Shown here: positions 22,501 through 64,000 of the stretch, piece after piece
Position numbering within the stretch: position 1 is the stretch's first letter
Layout: every line of letters begins with the position of its first letter
Assembly: GCF_932526225.1 (NCBI RefSeq)
Contig: NC_064048.1
Location: forward strand, 12,593,665-12,657,664
Origin: Nematostella vectensis
Taxonomy: Eukaryota > Cnidaria > Anthozoa > Actiniaria > Edwardsiidae
Reading direction: 5' to 3'
DNA length: 64,000 bases
Position numbers and translations under genes: made by a program
Notes under the pieces: model-generated
What the model saw: the letters and a program-made list of their open reading frames with translations, nothing else
Database searches by the model: none
What the model was told of the DNA's origin: nothing

Positions 22501-24846
22501 TATACGTCCCCGATAGCCTGCAGGCGTTTACCCGGTGATTTTTGCTCAAAGTCAAAGATGGCGATTTTTCGCTATAAAAACACCGGGCAAACGCCCGCAT
22601 TGCAGGCTACGACCCCTTGCTACCCCCCCCCCCCCCCCCTGGCCATTAACATTAACAATGCAGATTTTTACAAAAAGGTTTCTGAAAAAAGTTGATCTGA
22701 CACGGGTTCTACCCCTGGTCCTCGAAGGGCACAAAACGGACCTGTTCCGCAAAATATATGTTCCGCAGCCGGTGTTTTTGCTGGCTTGGAAGATGTTAGA
22801 CACCTCGGTTGCTGGGAGAAAATCGTACCAAATGGTTCTGCTGGCAAATTTGTGGAGTCAAACTAGTTGTGTTGGGAATATTTTTGGGGAGCTGGAGCGG
22901 ATGCTTGGGGGAAAAATCGTCCCGATCGGTTATACGGGCAATTATTCATGTGCTCAAATGCCTAACCACTGCTGGCTGGGAAAAAAGGAAATGGTCCCTC
23001 CTTGGAAAAAGGAACTATGCGCGCCACTCTTACCTATCGCGGCATTCTAGCTGATAAACATTTAGATTGATCTCCTAAGTACCTGCTATGTTTTCTAATC
23101 CTTTACGACGTGTGTTCGGGTCCTCGGTGCTGAGCTTCTTGCATTCTCGCCTTGCTGCCCCTGCAACCTCATTCCGTCTGCCCCTGAGGTTGTACTCCAA
23201 GGCAAGTGGGAGCAGAACCTTTTCCATAATAAAGGTAAACTTCACTTTATCTTGCCCTGCGAGCTTCTCTTCGCCGTATTCGGACACCTGTGAAGAGTGA
23301 GAAATGAATGTGATCTGACTTACGGTCCCTGGCTGACCAACGGCATGTTGACAGAGCGTTTTTTTTTTCAGTTGTTTTACCGACAGAACAGAACACAAGC
23401 AGTCTTATTATCCGTACAGTTCGACAGCCATGGACAGCTGTCTCGTTATTGTTAAGACTCATCAGCAAAGCCGGATTGCATCAGTTAAACTTCATCGGCA
23501 ATATGAACTGCAGGGCGACTTCGACTAACGCTAGCCCTGTCATAACCTAGCCCTGTCGTAACATAGATCGCACGTGGATCTAAAATGTGGTTTAAAGCAC
23601 TTATGTGAGTACCTTAGAAAACAGCGGTGGGCCTGTGATGGCCTCGTCCTTCGCCCCAGCACTCTTCTTCCATAGCCTGTCGTAATGTTTATGAGCGAAG
23701 CGAATGCTTTTAAGTAACCCTTTCAAACGCGCTGCCTTGTACGCCTCGACACTTTCATCTTCATGTCCGCTATCAAGGAGAGGGAAAGGCAGATCTTTGT
23801 CTGTCCTTGCGTACCAGTTCTCCAGGCGGTCCTCGATTTCCTGGATATCGTTAATACCTGTGCTATCATCCTTGCTGGGCGCTGGTGCCTCATTCATGCT
23901 CCACCTCAAGCTCTGCTGCCATGTTTTCCTCTCGTCGAACGCCCTCGTCACGTCATCGACGACCTTGGGTACAACAGTGTCGCGAGTCTCCATCTTGATT
24001 GACGGCGCAAATCGCACTAAATCAAGGTACAACCCTCCTGCCTTGTCACTAGCCTCAGGAAATGCGAACTCTACCTCTGATATTACCACCAAGGCGTTGT
24101 CAGTGCCAGGCTTAATTTTAAACTCTTGATAAGCTATCCAAACAGCTCTCCATCCAATAAACCCAAGGTTCGCTGTCACAGGGCCATATTCTTTCGGTTT
24201 GTCATCTTTAGTTTTACCTTTGAAAACTATTTCCATTTTAGCACCAATAGCGCTGTCTTTACGAGGACTTCCAGAGCGGTTCATGGCCTTCTCACTCATC
24301 CTGTCCCGGAAACCTCTCAACCGGAGTCTCCCTATTTTTGTCGCATCGTTACATTCAGCACTTTCGGACTGAGCTCTTGGAAACTCTCCTTTATCAGCTG
24401 GGATGTACATCCAGAATTTGAACCCGCCTTTTTTGATTTCCATTTTACCGAGCGAGGCCTCCTTCAGGTGGATGCGTAGCTTGGTTGCCGTTGTGATTTT
24501 GGGCCAGGCCCACATCAGGGAGTATTCTCCGCTCTTTGCATGATTTTGCGATTGTTTCGTCACAGAGCAGCCTTCGCTTGATATGTAATCCGTAACTTCT
24601 TCCGGATCCTCGAAATCAAATACTGAAAAAGACAACAATAAAGGATAAATAAAAAGACTGACTATGCTCAATGACTAAAAAATCGAATAGATAGATCTTG
24701 ATAGCTCAGTCTTAGTATTGGTAAAAGTTTAGCTGTTATCAATAAGATTTTTCTTTGTGCCTGGGCAACTGACCTGGTCCGGCGCGCACAGCACGGAGGA
24801 TCCCCACCAGTAGCACAAACAGGCAGACATCACGTGACGCGACCAT
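19554..24846 (-). CDS. Secreted chondroitin ABC lyase-like polysaccharide lyase (PL8 family)
   Basis: Four exons join in phase: 24774-24846, 23613-24622, 23083-23287 and 19554-22270, giving about 1,334 aa. Exon 1 is a signal peptide (MVASRDVCLFVLLVGILRAV). It is followed by the N-terminal jelly-roll (VFDFEDPEE..; Lyase_N type), the alpha/alpha toroid catalytic domain and C-terminal beta domains. By alignment with the bacterial chondroitinase ABC family, the expected catalytic set is present: His614 (in GFHHMTFYG), Tyr622, Arg675 (in GICGRFPDY) and Glu811 (in WDWESSNNQN). GWDWTRVPGATTI is a family hallmark. Such enzymes cleave chondroitin or dermatan sulfate by beta-elimination outside the cell. 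The C-terminal half carries Lys/Asp-rich low-complexity insertions, making it longer than bacterial members (about 1,000 aa). A pyrimidine-AG acceptor about 20 nt upstream of the ATG suggests a 5' UTR intron. Confidence 0.92.
22514..22609. mobile_element. Palindromic foldback/MITE-like element in lyase intron 3
   Basis: TAGCCTGCA-GGCGTTTACCCGGTG at the left end is mirrored by CACCGGGCAAACGCC...TGCAGGCTA at the right, with a small insertion. The whole 96 bp can fold into one hairpin. It has no coding capacity. Confidence 0.75.
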
Positions 24847-25009
24847 CTGGCTGATATGTCCACGACCTGAGGAAAATGTTAAATGATTTTTGTATCTAAT
24901 AGAAAACGAGCAGGGAGTCTACAAAAGAGTTGATTTGCCACTTGGTATCTTTTACACTGGAAAATACAATGTACTTGCGAGAAAATAAAATAAACTTCCA
25001 CAGTAAAGC

Positions 25010-25108
25010 CTGGTTTCCACAGTTAAGCCTGATTTCCACAGTTAAGCCTGGTTTCCACAGTTAAGTCTGGTTTCCAGAGATATGCCTGGTTTCCACAGTT
25101 AAGCCTGG
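25010..25108 (+). repeat. About 20-bp minisatellite (CCTGGTTTCCACAGTTAAG)
   Basis: Five to six copies, followed by a GATCG-rich segment that matches none of the units. Confidence 0.85.
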
Positions 25109-25555
25109 TTTCCATATGGTCGCAGTTGATCGTGCGCGATCATATAGAAACCACCAGAGATCTCGACGCGATCATCATCGATCACAGGGATAGAACCATT
25201 TTTTTTTCAAAAGCCAATAAAGGACATCTAGCTTAACGATACTTTGGTTTATCCGCCTGAATACTTACCAATTATACCAATTCCATTGAGGTAGAGTGTG
25301 TCTAAATATATTTTTAAAGCCACTATCCGTATATAAAACGGGCTTAAGAGCAATTCTCTTCTCGGAAACACTTGCAAATCAGCTGTTACACTGCGCCGGG
25401 GCGCAGGAAAATACCCATATCCTAGGAGGTGTATATTGCATATTATCACGAGTTTCTCAACCAATCAAGTCACTTGTTCTTTCGAGGTTCCCGAGTTTTA
25501 TATACTAAAAGTGAATAGTTGATGCATCCGAGTCTGCCATAGAAAATAACAATTG

Positions 25556-26400
25556 AATGTAGACAACATAATAGAAGTGGCAGATTGACATAATGACAAT
25601 GAGAGGGAGGGGAGGGAGGTAGCGGATACAACAGACAATAATATAGAAGTGGCAGATTGACATAATGACAATGAGAGGGAGGGAGCGGATACAACAGACA
25701 ACAACATAGAAGTGGCAGATTGACATAATGACAATGAGAGGGAGGGAGCGGATACAACAGACAACAACATAGAAGTGGCAGATTGACATAATGACAATGA
25801 GAGGGAGGGAGCGGATACAACAGACAACAATATAGAAGTGGCAGATTGACATAATGACAATGAGAGGGAGGGAGCGGATACAACAGACAACAATATAGAA
25901 GTGGCAGATTGACATAATGACAATGAGAGGGAGGGAGCGGATACAACAGACAGCAATATAGAAGTGGCAGATTGACATAATGACAATGAGAGGGAGGGAG
26001 CGGATACAACAGACAACAATATAGAAGTGGCAGATTGACATAATGACAATGAGAGGGAGGGAGCGGATACAACAGACAGCAATATAGAAGTGGCAGATTG
26101 ACATAATGACAATGAGAGGGAGGGAGCGGATACAACAGACAACAATATAGAAGTGGCAGATTGACATAATGACAATGAGAGGGAGGGAGCGGATACAACA
26201 GACAACAATATAGAAGTGGCAGATTGACATAATGACAATGAGAGGGAGGGAGCGGATACAACAGACAACAATATAGAAGTGGCAGATTGACATAATGACA
26301 ATGAGAGGGAGGGAGCGGATACAACAGACAGCAATATAGAAGTGGCAGATTGACATAATGACAATGAGAGGGAGGGGAGGGAGCGGATACAACAGACAAA
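25556..26400 (-). repeat. 63-bp minisatellite, about 13 near-identical copies
   Basis: The unit includes 'gaagtggcagattgacataa' and 'gagcggatacaacagacaac'. The 63-bp period (21 codons) keeps all three minus frames open for more than 300 codons, each giving a different 21-aa repeat. That all three frames are open argues against coding. Confidence 0.95.
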
Positions 26401-27249
26401 AGAGAGGCGTGGATACAAAAGAAATGTAAAAGACACTACAAAAGAAGTGGGAAAGTTTAGTAATCGTCTGGAGGCGACTCACAGTGCGGTAATCTTCTGA
26501 ATACAAAGAAGGCTTTACGAATTTATTGGTGTAGATTTGCCTTGATAATAATAATTATAAGAGGCCAAAGAATATTTTTAACGTTATATCCGTGAGATGA
26601 AGAGGGAATCACAGATCCTAATAAAAAAGAAATCCTTTTACACTTTGAATCCCAGTCTGACCTGACTGAGATTAAACCAAAAAGTTCTCTTTTTTTAGAA
26701 ACAAAACGGGTTTCTCTTGACCAACCCCGTATGTCCTCCGACACCAATGCAATGTAGTTATCATAATAATAAACAACATAGGAATCAATATGTTTATCTT
26801 ACCTTGGACGTATGTCTAGAATGGTGGTTTTATGGATAAACATTAATATTTCAGGACGGGATATTGATTTCCACGTCATGACGAAGCACATCAAACTGGG
26901 TGTTATAAAAAAACACCTGTAGGGGTCATTACAAACCAGACAAGACACCAAACTGCTGGCTGTTATAAAAAAACACCTGCACAGGTCAGAACTAATTATT
27001 CTGTCGAAAAAGCCTAAACTTGGACGAATTTTAATCGCAATCGCACCCGTAAACAAAACAAATACAACACTGATGCATATCAATTTATAAATATACACAA
27101 ATACAAATACCATAATTGCTCAAATAAGGGGCGGTAGCTTATAAAATATTTCATGTCCCATGCGAGACGTTTATTCGGGGAAGGCGCTTATCATAATTCG
27201 TTTTCAACTCTAGATACAAAGCAGGTACAAAGCGCTTCTGTTTTTCTTG

Positions 27250-27770
27250 CAAATTATTGATGGCCACGGTAGCGGACGATGCACTATAACACTTTGTATT
27301 GGTTACCACGGTAGCGCACGTCACACTATAACACTTCAACTGGTGGCCACGGTAGCGCACGTCGCAATGTAACACTTTGTATTTATGGTTAGGTAGCGCG
27401 CGTCGCATTGTAACACTTTGTATTGGTAGCCACGGTAGCGCACGTCGCATTATAACACTTTGTATTGGTGGCCACGGTAGCGCACGTCGCACTATAACAC
27501 TTTGTATTGATGGCCACGGTATCGCGCGTTGCATTGTAACACTTTGTATTGGTAGCCACAGTAGCGCACGTCGCATTGTAACACTTTGTATTGGTGGTCA
27601 CGGTAGCGCACGTCGCACTATAACACTTTGTATTGGTGGCCACGGTATCGCGCGTCGCACTATAACACTTTGTATTGGTGACCACGGTAGCGCACGTCAT
27701 ACTATAACACTTTGTATTTCTGGCCACGGTAGCCAGCCCATGGTAGCATGCGTCGCACTAAAACACTGTT
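27250..27770 (+). repeat. 42-bp minisatellite (CCACGGTAGCGCACGTCGCA)
   Basis: About 12 copies. Single or few copies of the same unit occur at 335-375, 28035-28070 and, inverted, 37305-37560. Confidence 0.92.
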
Positions 27771-28183
27771 AATTATATGGATAGTAGTGTTTTACCAGAA
27801 ACTAAAACACTCGTTTTATCCATATTTTTTTACAAGTGAAGATATGGAAACGATATGTACCGCAATGTCCCGGATGTACGCGCGCGTCAAATCAAAACAG
27901 CTTTCCAGCCCATTTCTATTTTCGATTCAGTTTTCCATATAATAAAAAGAACATTACACGATGGCTCGAAGATATGAAGTTAATTGTCCAGTGGTGGAAA
28001 CAAATTTTGACGCGAAAGCGTCATATCCTCAATGAATTGGTGACCACGGTAGCGCGAGTCACAATAACATATAAAAGCCTCGAGAAATGCTTAAAGCAGG
28101 ATGAGTACGGATCTCTGTACATCGTCTGCAGTATTTAAAAATGAGTCCGGATCTCTGTACATCATCGTTGTACATCGCTGTTC

Positions 28184-59510
<31,327 letters not shown>

Positions 59511-59739
59511 CTGCAGATGTATATTCACTAGTTATTTATTTTTAGAGACTTAAAATTATACACAACACAATATAAAACAAACAGAAAAAAGCTTGAAGAG
59601 TGGCAAGCAAACAGACTCAAAGTTCCAGGGAGGCGAATATAGAAACTACAATAATGAACTAGGGTTTTCTACAGTAATAATAATAAAAATGAGCAAAACT
59701 AGATGAACTATATGTTTTAGTATTAACAGCAGTTCAACC

Positions 59740-62700
59740 TCAGAGGGCAGCATTTTTGATACATTGTCTGTGTACAAATAGGTTGGGGTAGAGTAAGCAG
59801 TCTTGTGTAATCTTTCAAATAGGTTGGGGTAGAGTAAGCAGTCTTATGTACAAATAGGTTGGGGTAGAGTAAGCAGTCTTGTGTACAAATAGGTTGGGGT
59901 AGAGTAAGCAGTCTTGTGTAATCTTTCAAATAGGTTGGGGTAGAGTAAGCAGTCTTGTGTACAAATAGGTTGGGGTAGAGTAAGCAGTCTTATGTAATCT
60001 TTCAAATAGGTTGGGGTAGAGTAAGCAGTCTTGTGTAATCTTTCAAATAGGTTGGGGTAGAGTAAGCAGTCTTATGTACAAATAGGTTGGGGTAGAGTAA
60101 GCAGTCTTGTGTACAAATAGGTTGGGGTAGAGTAAGCAGTCTTGTGTAATCTTTCAAATAGGTTGGGGTAGAGTAAGCAGTCTTATGTACAAATAGGTTG
60201 GGGTAGAGTAAGCAGTCTTATGTAATCTTTCAAATAGGTTGGGGTAGAGTAAGCAGTCTTGTGTACAAATAGGTTGGGGTAGAGTAAGCAGTCTTATGTA
60301 CAAATAGGTTGGGGTAGAGTAAGCAGTCTTATGTAATCTTTCAAATAGGTTGGGGTAGAGTAAGCAGTCTTGTGTACAAATAGGTTGGGGTAGAGTAAGC
60401 AGTCTTGTGTACAAATAGGTTGGGGTAGAGTAAGCAGTCTTATGTAATCTTTCAAATAGGTTGGGGTAGAGTAAGCAGTCTTATGTAATCTTTCAAATAG
60501 GTTGGGGTAGAGTAAGCAGTCTTATGTAATCTTTCAAATAGGTTGGGGTAGAGTAAGCAGTCTTATGTAATCTTTCAAATAGGTTGGGGTAGAGTAAGCA
60601 GTCTTTATGTAATCTTTCAAATAGGTTGGGGTAGAGTAAGCAGTCTTATGTAATCTTTCAAATAGGTTGGGGTAGAGTAAGCAGTCTTATGTAATCTTTC
60701 AAATAGGTTGGGGTAGAGTAAGCAGTCTTATGTACAAATAGGTTGGGGTAGAGTAAGCAGTCTTATGTACAAATAGGTTGGGGTAGAGTAAGCAGTCTTA
60801 TGTACAAATAGGTTGGGGTAGAGTAAGCAGTCTTATGTACAAATAGGTTGGGGTAGAGTAAGCAGTCTTGTGTACAAATAGGTTGGGGTAGAGTAAGCAG
60901 TCTTATGTACAAATAGGTTGGGGTAGAGTAAGCAGTCTAATGTAATCTTTCAAATAGGTTGGGGTAGAGTAAGCAGTCTTATGTACAAATAGGTTGGGGT
61001 AGAGTAAGCAGTCTTATGTAATCTTTCAAATAGGTTGGGGTAGAGTAAGCAGTCTTGTGTACAAATAGGTTGGGGTAGAGTAAGCAGTCTTGTGTACAAA
61101 TAGGTTGGGGTAGAGTAAGCAGTCTTATGTAATCTTTCAAATAGGTTGGGGTAGAGTAAGCAGTCTTGTGTAATCTTTCAAATAGGTTGGGGTAGAGTAA
61201 GCAGTCTTATGTACAAATAGGTTGGGGTAGAGTAAGCAGTCTTGTGTACAAATAGGTTGGGGTAGAGTAAGCAGTCTTGTGTAATCTTTCAAATAGGTTG
61301 GGGTAGAGTAAGCAGTCTTATGTACAAATAGGTTGGGGTAGAGTAAGCAGTCTTATGTAATCTTTCAAATAGGTTGGGGTAGAGTAAGCAGTCTTGTGTA
61401 CAAATAGGTTGGGGTAGAGTAAGCAGTCTTATGTACAAATAGGTTGGGGTAGAGTAAGCAGTCTTATGTAATCTTTCAAATAGGTTGGGGTAGAGTAAGC
61501 AGTCTTGTGTACAAATAGGTTGGGGTAGAGTAAGCAGTCTTGTGTACAAATAGGTTGGGGTAGAGTAAGCAGTCTTATGTAATCTTTCAAATAGGTTGGG
61601 GTAGAGTAAGCAGTCTTTATGTAATCTTTCAAATAGGTTGGGGTAGAGTAAGCAGTCTTATGTAATCTTTCAAATAGGTTGGGGTAGAGTAAGCAGTCTT
61701 GTGTACAAATAGGTTGGGGTAGAGTAAGCAGTCTTGTGTACAAATAGGTTGGGGTAGAGTAAGCAGTCTTATGTAATCTTTCAAATAGGTTGGGGTAGAG
61801 TAAGCAGTCTTATGTAATCTTTCAAATAGGTTGGGGTAGAGTAAGCAGTCTTATGTAATCTTTCAAATAGGTTGGGGTAGAGTAAGCAGTCGGGTAGAGT
61901 AAGCAGTCTTATGTAATCTTTCAAATAGGTTGGGGTAGAGTAAGCAGTCTTGTGTAATCTTTCAAATAGGTTGGGGTAGAGTAAGCAGTCTTATGTACAA
62001 ATAGGTTGGGGTAGAGTAAGCAGTCTTGTGTACAAATAGGTTGGGGTAGAGTAAGCAGTCTTGTGTAATCTTTCAAATAGGTTGGGGTAGAGTAAGCAGT
62101 CTTATGTACAAATAGGTTGGGGTAGAGTAAGCAGTCTTGTGTACAAATAGGTTGGGGTAGAGTAAGCAGTCTTGTGTAATCTTTCAAATAGGTTGGGGTA
62201 GAGTAAGCAGTCTTATGTACAAATAGGTTGGGGTAGAGTAAGCAGTCTTATGTAATCTTTCAAATAGGTTGGGGTAGAGTAAGCAGTCTTATGTAATCTT
62301 TCAAATAGGTTGGGGTAGAGTAAGCAGTCTTGTGTACAAATAGGTTGGGGTAGAGTAAGCAGTCTTATGTAATCTTTCAAATAGGTTGGGGTAGAGTAAG
62401 CAGTCTTGTGTACAAATAGGTTGGGGTAGAGTAAGCAGTCTTATGTACAAATAGGTTGGGGTAGAGTAAGCAGTCTTATGTACAAATAGGTTGGGGTAGA
62501 GTAAGCAGTCTTATGTAATCTTTCAAATAGGTTGGGGTAGAGTAAGCAGTCTTATGTACAAATAGGTTGGGGTAGAGTAAGCAGTCTTATGTAATCTTTC
62601 AAATAGGTTGGGGTAGAGTAAGCAGTCTTATGTACAAATAGGTTGGGGTAGAGTAAGCAGTCTTGTGTACAAATAGGTTGGGGTAGAGTAAGCAGTCTTA

Positions 62701-63515
62701 TGTACAAATAGGTTGGGGTAGAGTAAGCAGTCTTATGTACAAATAGGTTGGGGTAGAGTAAGCAGTCTTATGTACAAATAGGTTGGGGTAGAGTAAGCAG
62801 TCTTATGTATACAAATAGGTTGGGGTAGAGTAAGCAGTCTTGTGTACAAATAGGTTGGGGTAGAGTAAGCAGTCTTGTATACAAATAGGTTGGGGTAGAG
62901 TAAGCAGTCTTATGTAATCTTTGAAATAGGTTGGGGTAGAGTAAGCAGTCTTTATGTAATCTTTCAAATAGGTTGGGGTAGAGTAAGCAGTCTTATGTAA
63001 TCTTTGAAATAGGTTGGGGTAGAGTAAGCAGTCTTATGTAATCTTTCAAATAGGTTGGGGTAGAGTAAGCAGTCTTATGTAATCTTTCAAATAGGTTGGG
63101 GTAGAGTAAGCAGTCTTTATGTAATCTTTCAAATAGGTTGGGGTAGAGTAAGCAGTCTTATGTAATCTTTGAAATAGGTTGGGGTAGAGTAAGCAGTCTT
63201 ATGTAATCTTTGAAATAGGTTGGGGTAGAGTAAGCAGTCTTGTGTAATCTTTCAAATAGGTTGGGCTAGAGTAAGCAGTCTTATGTAATCTTTCAAATAG
63301 GTTGGGGTAGAGTAAGCAGTCTTGTGTACAAATAGGTTGGGGTAGAGTAAGCAGTCTTATGTACAAATAGGTTGGGGTAGAGTAAGCAGTCTTGTGTACA
63401 AATAGGTTGGGGTAGAGTAAGCAGTCTTATGTACAAATAGGTTGGGGTAGAGTAAGCAGTCTTATGTAGTCTTTCAAATAGGTTGGGGTAGAGTAAGCAG
63501 TCTTATGCAATTTTT
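59740..63515 (-). repeat. 3.8-kb minisatellite with two unit lengths (35 and 41 bp), about 98 copies
   Basis: All units share 'aggttggggtagagtaagca' + 'gtctt(a/g)tgta'. They differ by the linker 'caaat' (35 bp) or 'atctttcaaat' (41 bp). Blocks of the same order recur (60154-60414 equals 61289-61549), showing higher-order duplication. A few 36- or 42-bp units have an extra T. Confidence 0.97.
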
Positions 63516-64000
63516 AAGGGTTTGAAGACATGTGGGAGGCTGACTTATGTTTAGCAAGACCTTTAATATCTTTAAAACAAGGATTTCCTGAGTAAGGAGG
63601 GGGGAGTTTGAAGTTATAGATTTTGATAAAAAATAATAATACAAAATTTGCCAATCCTTCAATAAGAAAGGACCCACTTTTGGTGGTGTTAGGATGTGGG
63701 GACTGACAGGTGGGGGTGGGTTCACATACCTGAAGCAATTAATGGATATGACAGCAATGGCATGCTACTGTATACGCAATTGTAATAAAGGTGCTCCTTG
63801 ACCACAGGGACGGGTTTAGGACACTTCACGGGGGGGGGGGGGGGGGGGGGAGGCACTAATATACAAACATATGGCGGGAGATAATTTGAGGGGGGATGAG
63901 AGGGGGTATTTCAAAGGCACCAATATACAAACATATGGTGGGAGGTCCTATGAGGGGGGGGGGGGGATGGATTTGCTATTGGCTTTCTGTACCTTAGTAA
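63516..64000. other. Right end of the window, UTP20 intron
   Basis: No exon could be recognised. It has long G runs (63830-63850, 63955-63966) around a duplicated 'caccaatatacaaacatatg' / 'cactaatatacaaacatatg', which looks like a dispersed-repeat fragment. Confidence 0.5.

Larger units (their letters stand above)
24847..28183. other. Intergenic region between the lyase-like gene (5' side) and UTP20 (3' side)
   Basis: Mostly minisatellite: 25010-25108, 25556-26400 and 27250-27770. A duplicated 'gttataaaaaaacacctg' lies at 26900-26990. UTP20 3' UTR must lie just left of 28184. No supported gene. Confidence 0.6.

Noticed and set aside
22535-23050. 171-codon + strand frame in the lyase intron
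   Set aside because: No family resemblance; it overlaps the palindromic element and a C run and is antisense to the intron.
25470-26506. Three overlapping minus-strand frames of more than 300 codons
   Set aside because: All three frames of a 63-bp repeat are open at once, which a real coding sequence would not show.
59723-62187. Several minus-strand frames with repeated LLTLPQPICTQD
   Set aside because: Readings of the 35/41-bp minisatellite, with no exon boundaries matching UTP20 phases.

Overview
The window looks like nuclear DNA of an invertebrate animal, most likely a cnidarian of the sea-anemone or coral kind. Spliced genes with GT-AG introns, an intron-less class A GPCR, a Penelope-like retroelement with a GIY-YIG endonuclease, and very many minisatellites support this. 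The organism call is inference. The gene calls rest on exon models in which I checked every reading-frame phase by hand.

Layout, left to right. (1) 0.7-7.0 kb, + strand: the last exons of a CaMKII-type kinase gene (hub/association domain). Its last intron holds two Penelope-like element copies joined head to head, with hammerhead-ribozyme-like 3' ends and flanked by a direct repeat of about 90 bp. (2) 10.7-16.1 kb, + strand: a complete four-exon gene for a membrane-anchored WSD-like (wax ester synthase/DGAT family) acyltransferase. (3) 16.1-19.5 kb: intergenic, with a 24-bp minisatellite. (4) 19.6-24.8 kb, - strand: a complete four-exon gene for a secreted polysaccharide lyase of the chondroitin ABC lyase type (PL8), about 1,334 aa. 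(5) 24.8-28.2 kb: intergenic minisatellites. (6) 28.2-59.5 kb, - strand: 38 consecutive coding exons of UTP20, the giant HEAT-repeat protein of the small-subunit processome. They give about 2,225 residues through the stop codon; the 5' exons lie beyond the right edge. (7) 40.0-41.2 kb, - strand: a single-exon rhodopsin-family receptor nested in a UTP20 intron. (8) 59.7-63.5 kb: a 3.8-kb minisatellite with two unit lengths, in the next UTP20 intron.

The genes do not form one pathway: signalling kinase hub, lipid acyltransferase, glycosaminoglycan lyase, ribosome biogenesis factor and receptor.

The most unusual pattern is that many UTP20 minisatellites are tandem copies of exon-intron junctions. 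At least six arrays repeat a 5' or 3' splice site together with a few adjoining exon bases, giving up to 18 consecutive consensus donors or about 13 consecutive acceptors. Some of these could give in-frame length variants of the protein. The second notable pattern is the hammerhead-like fold at the ends of the Penelope-like copies, with the element boundary falling at the predicted cleavage position.
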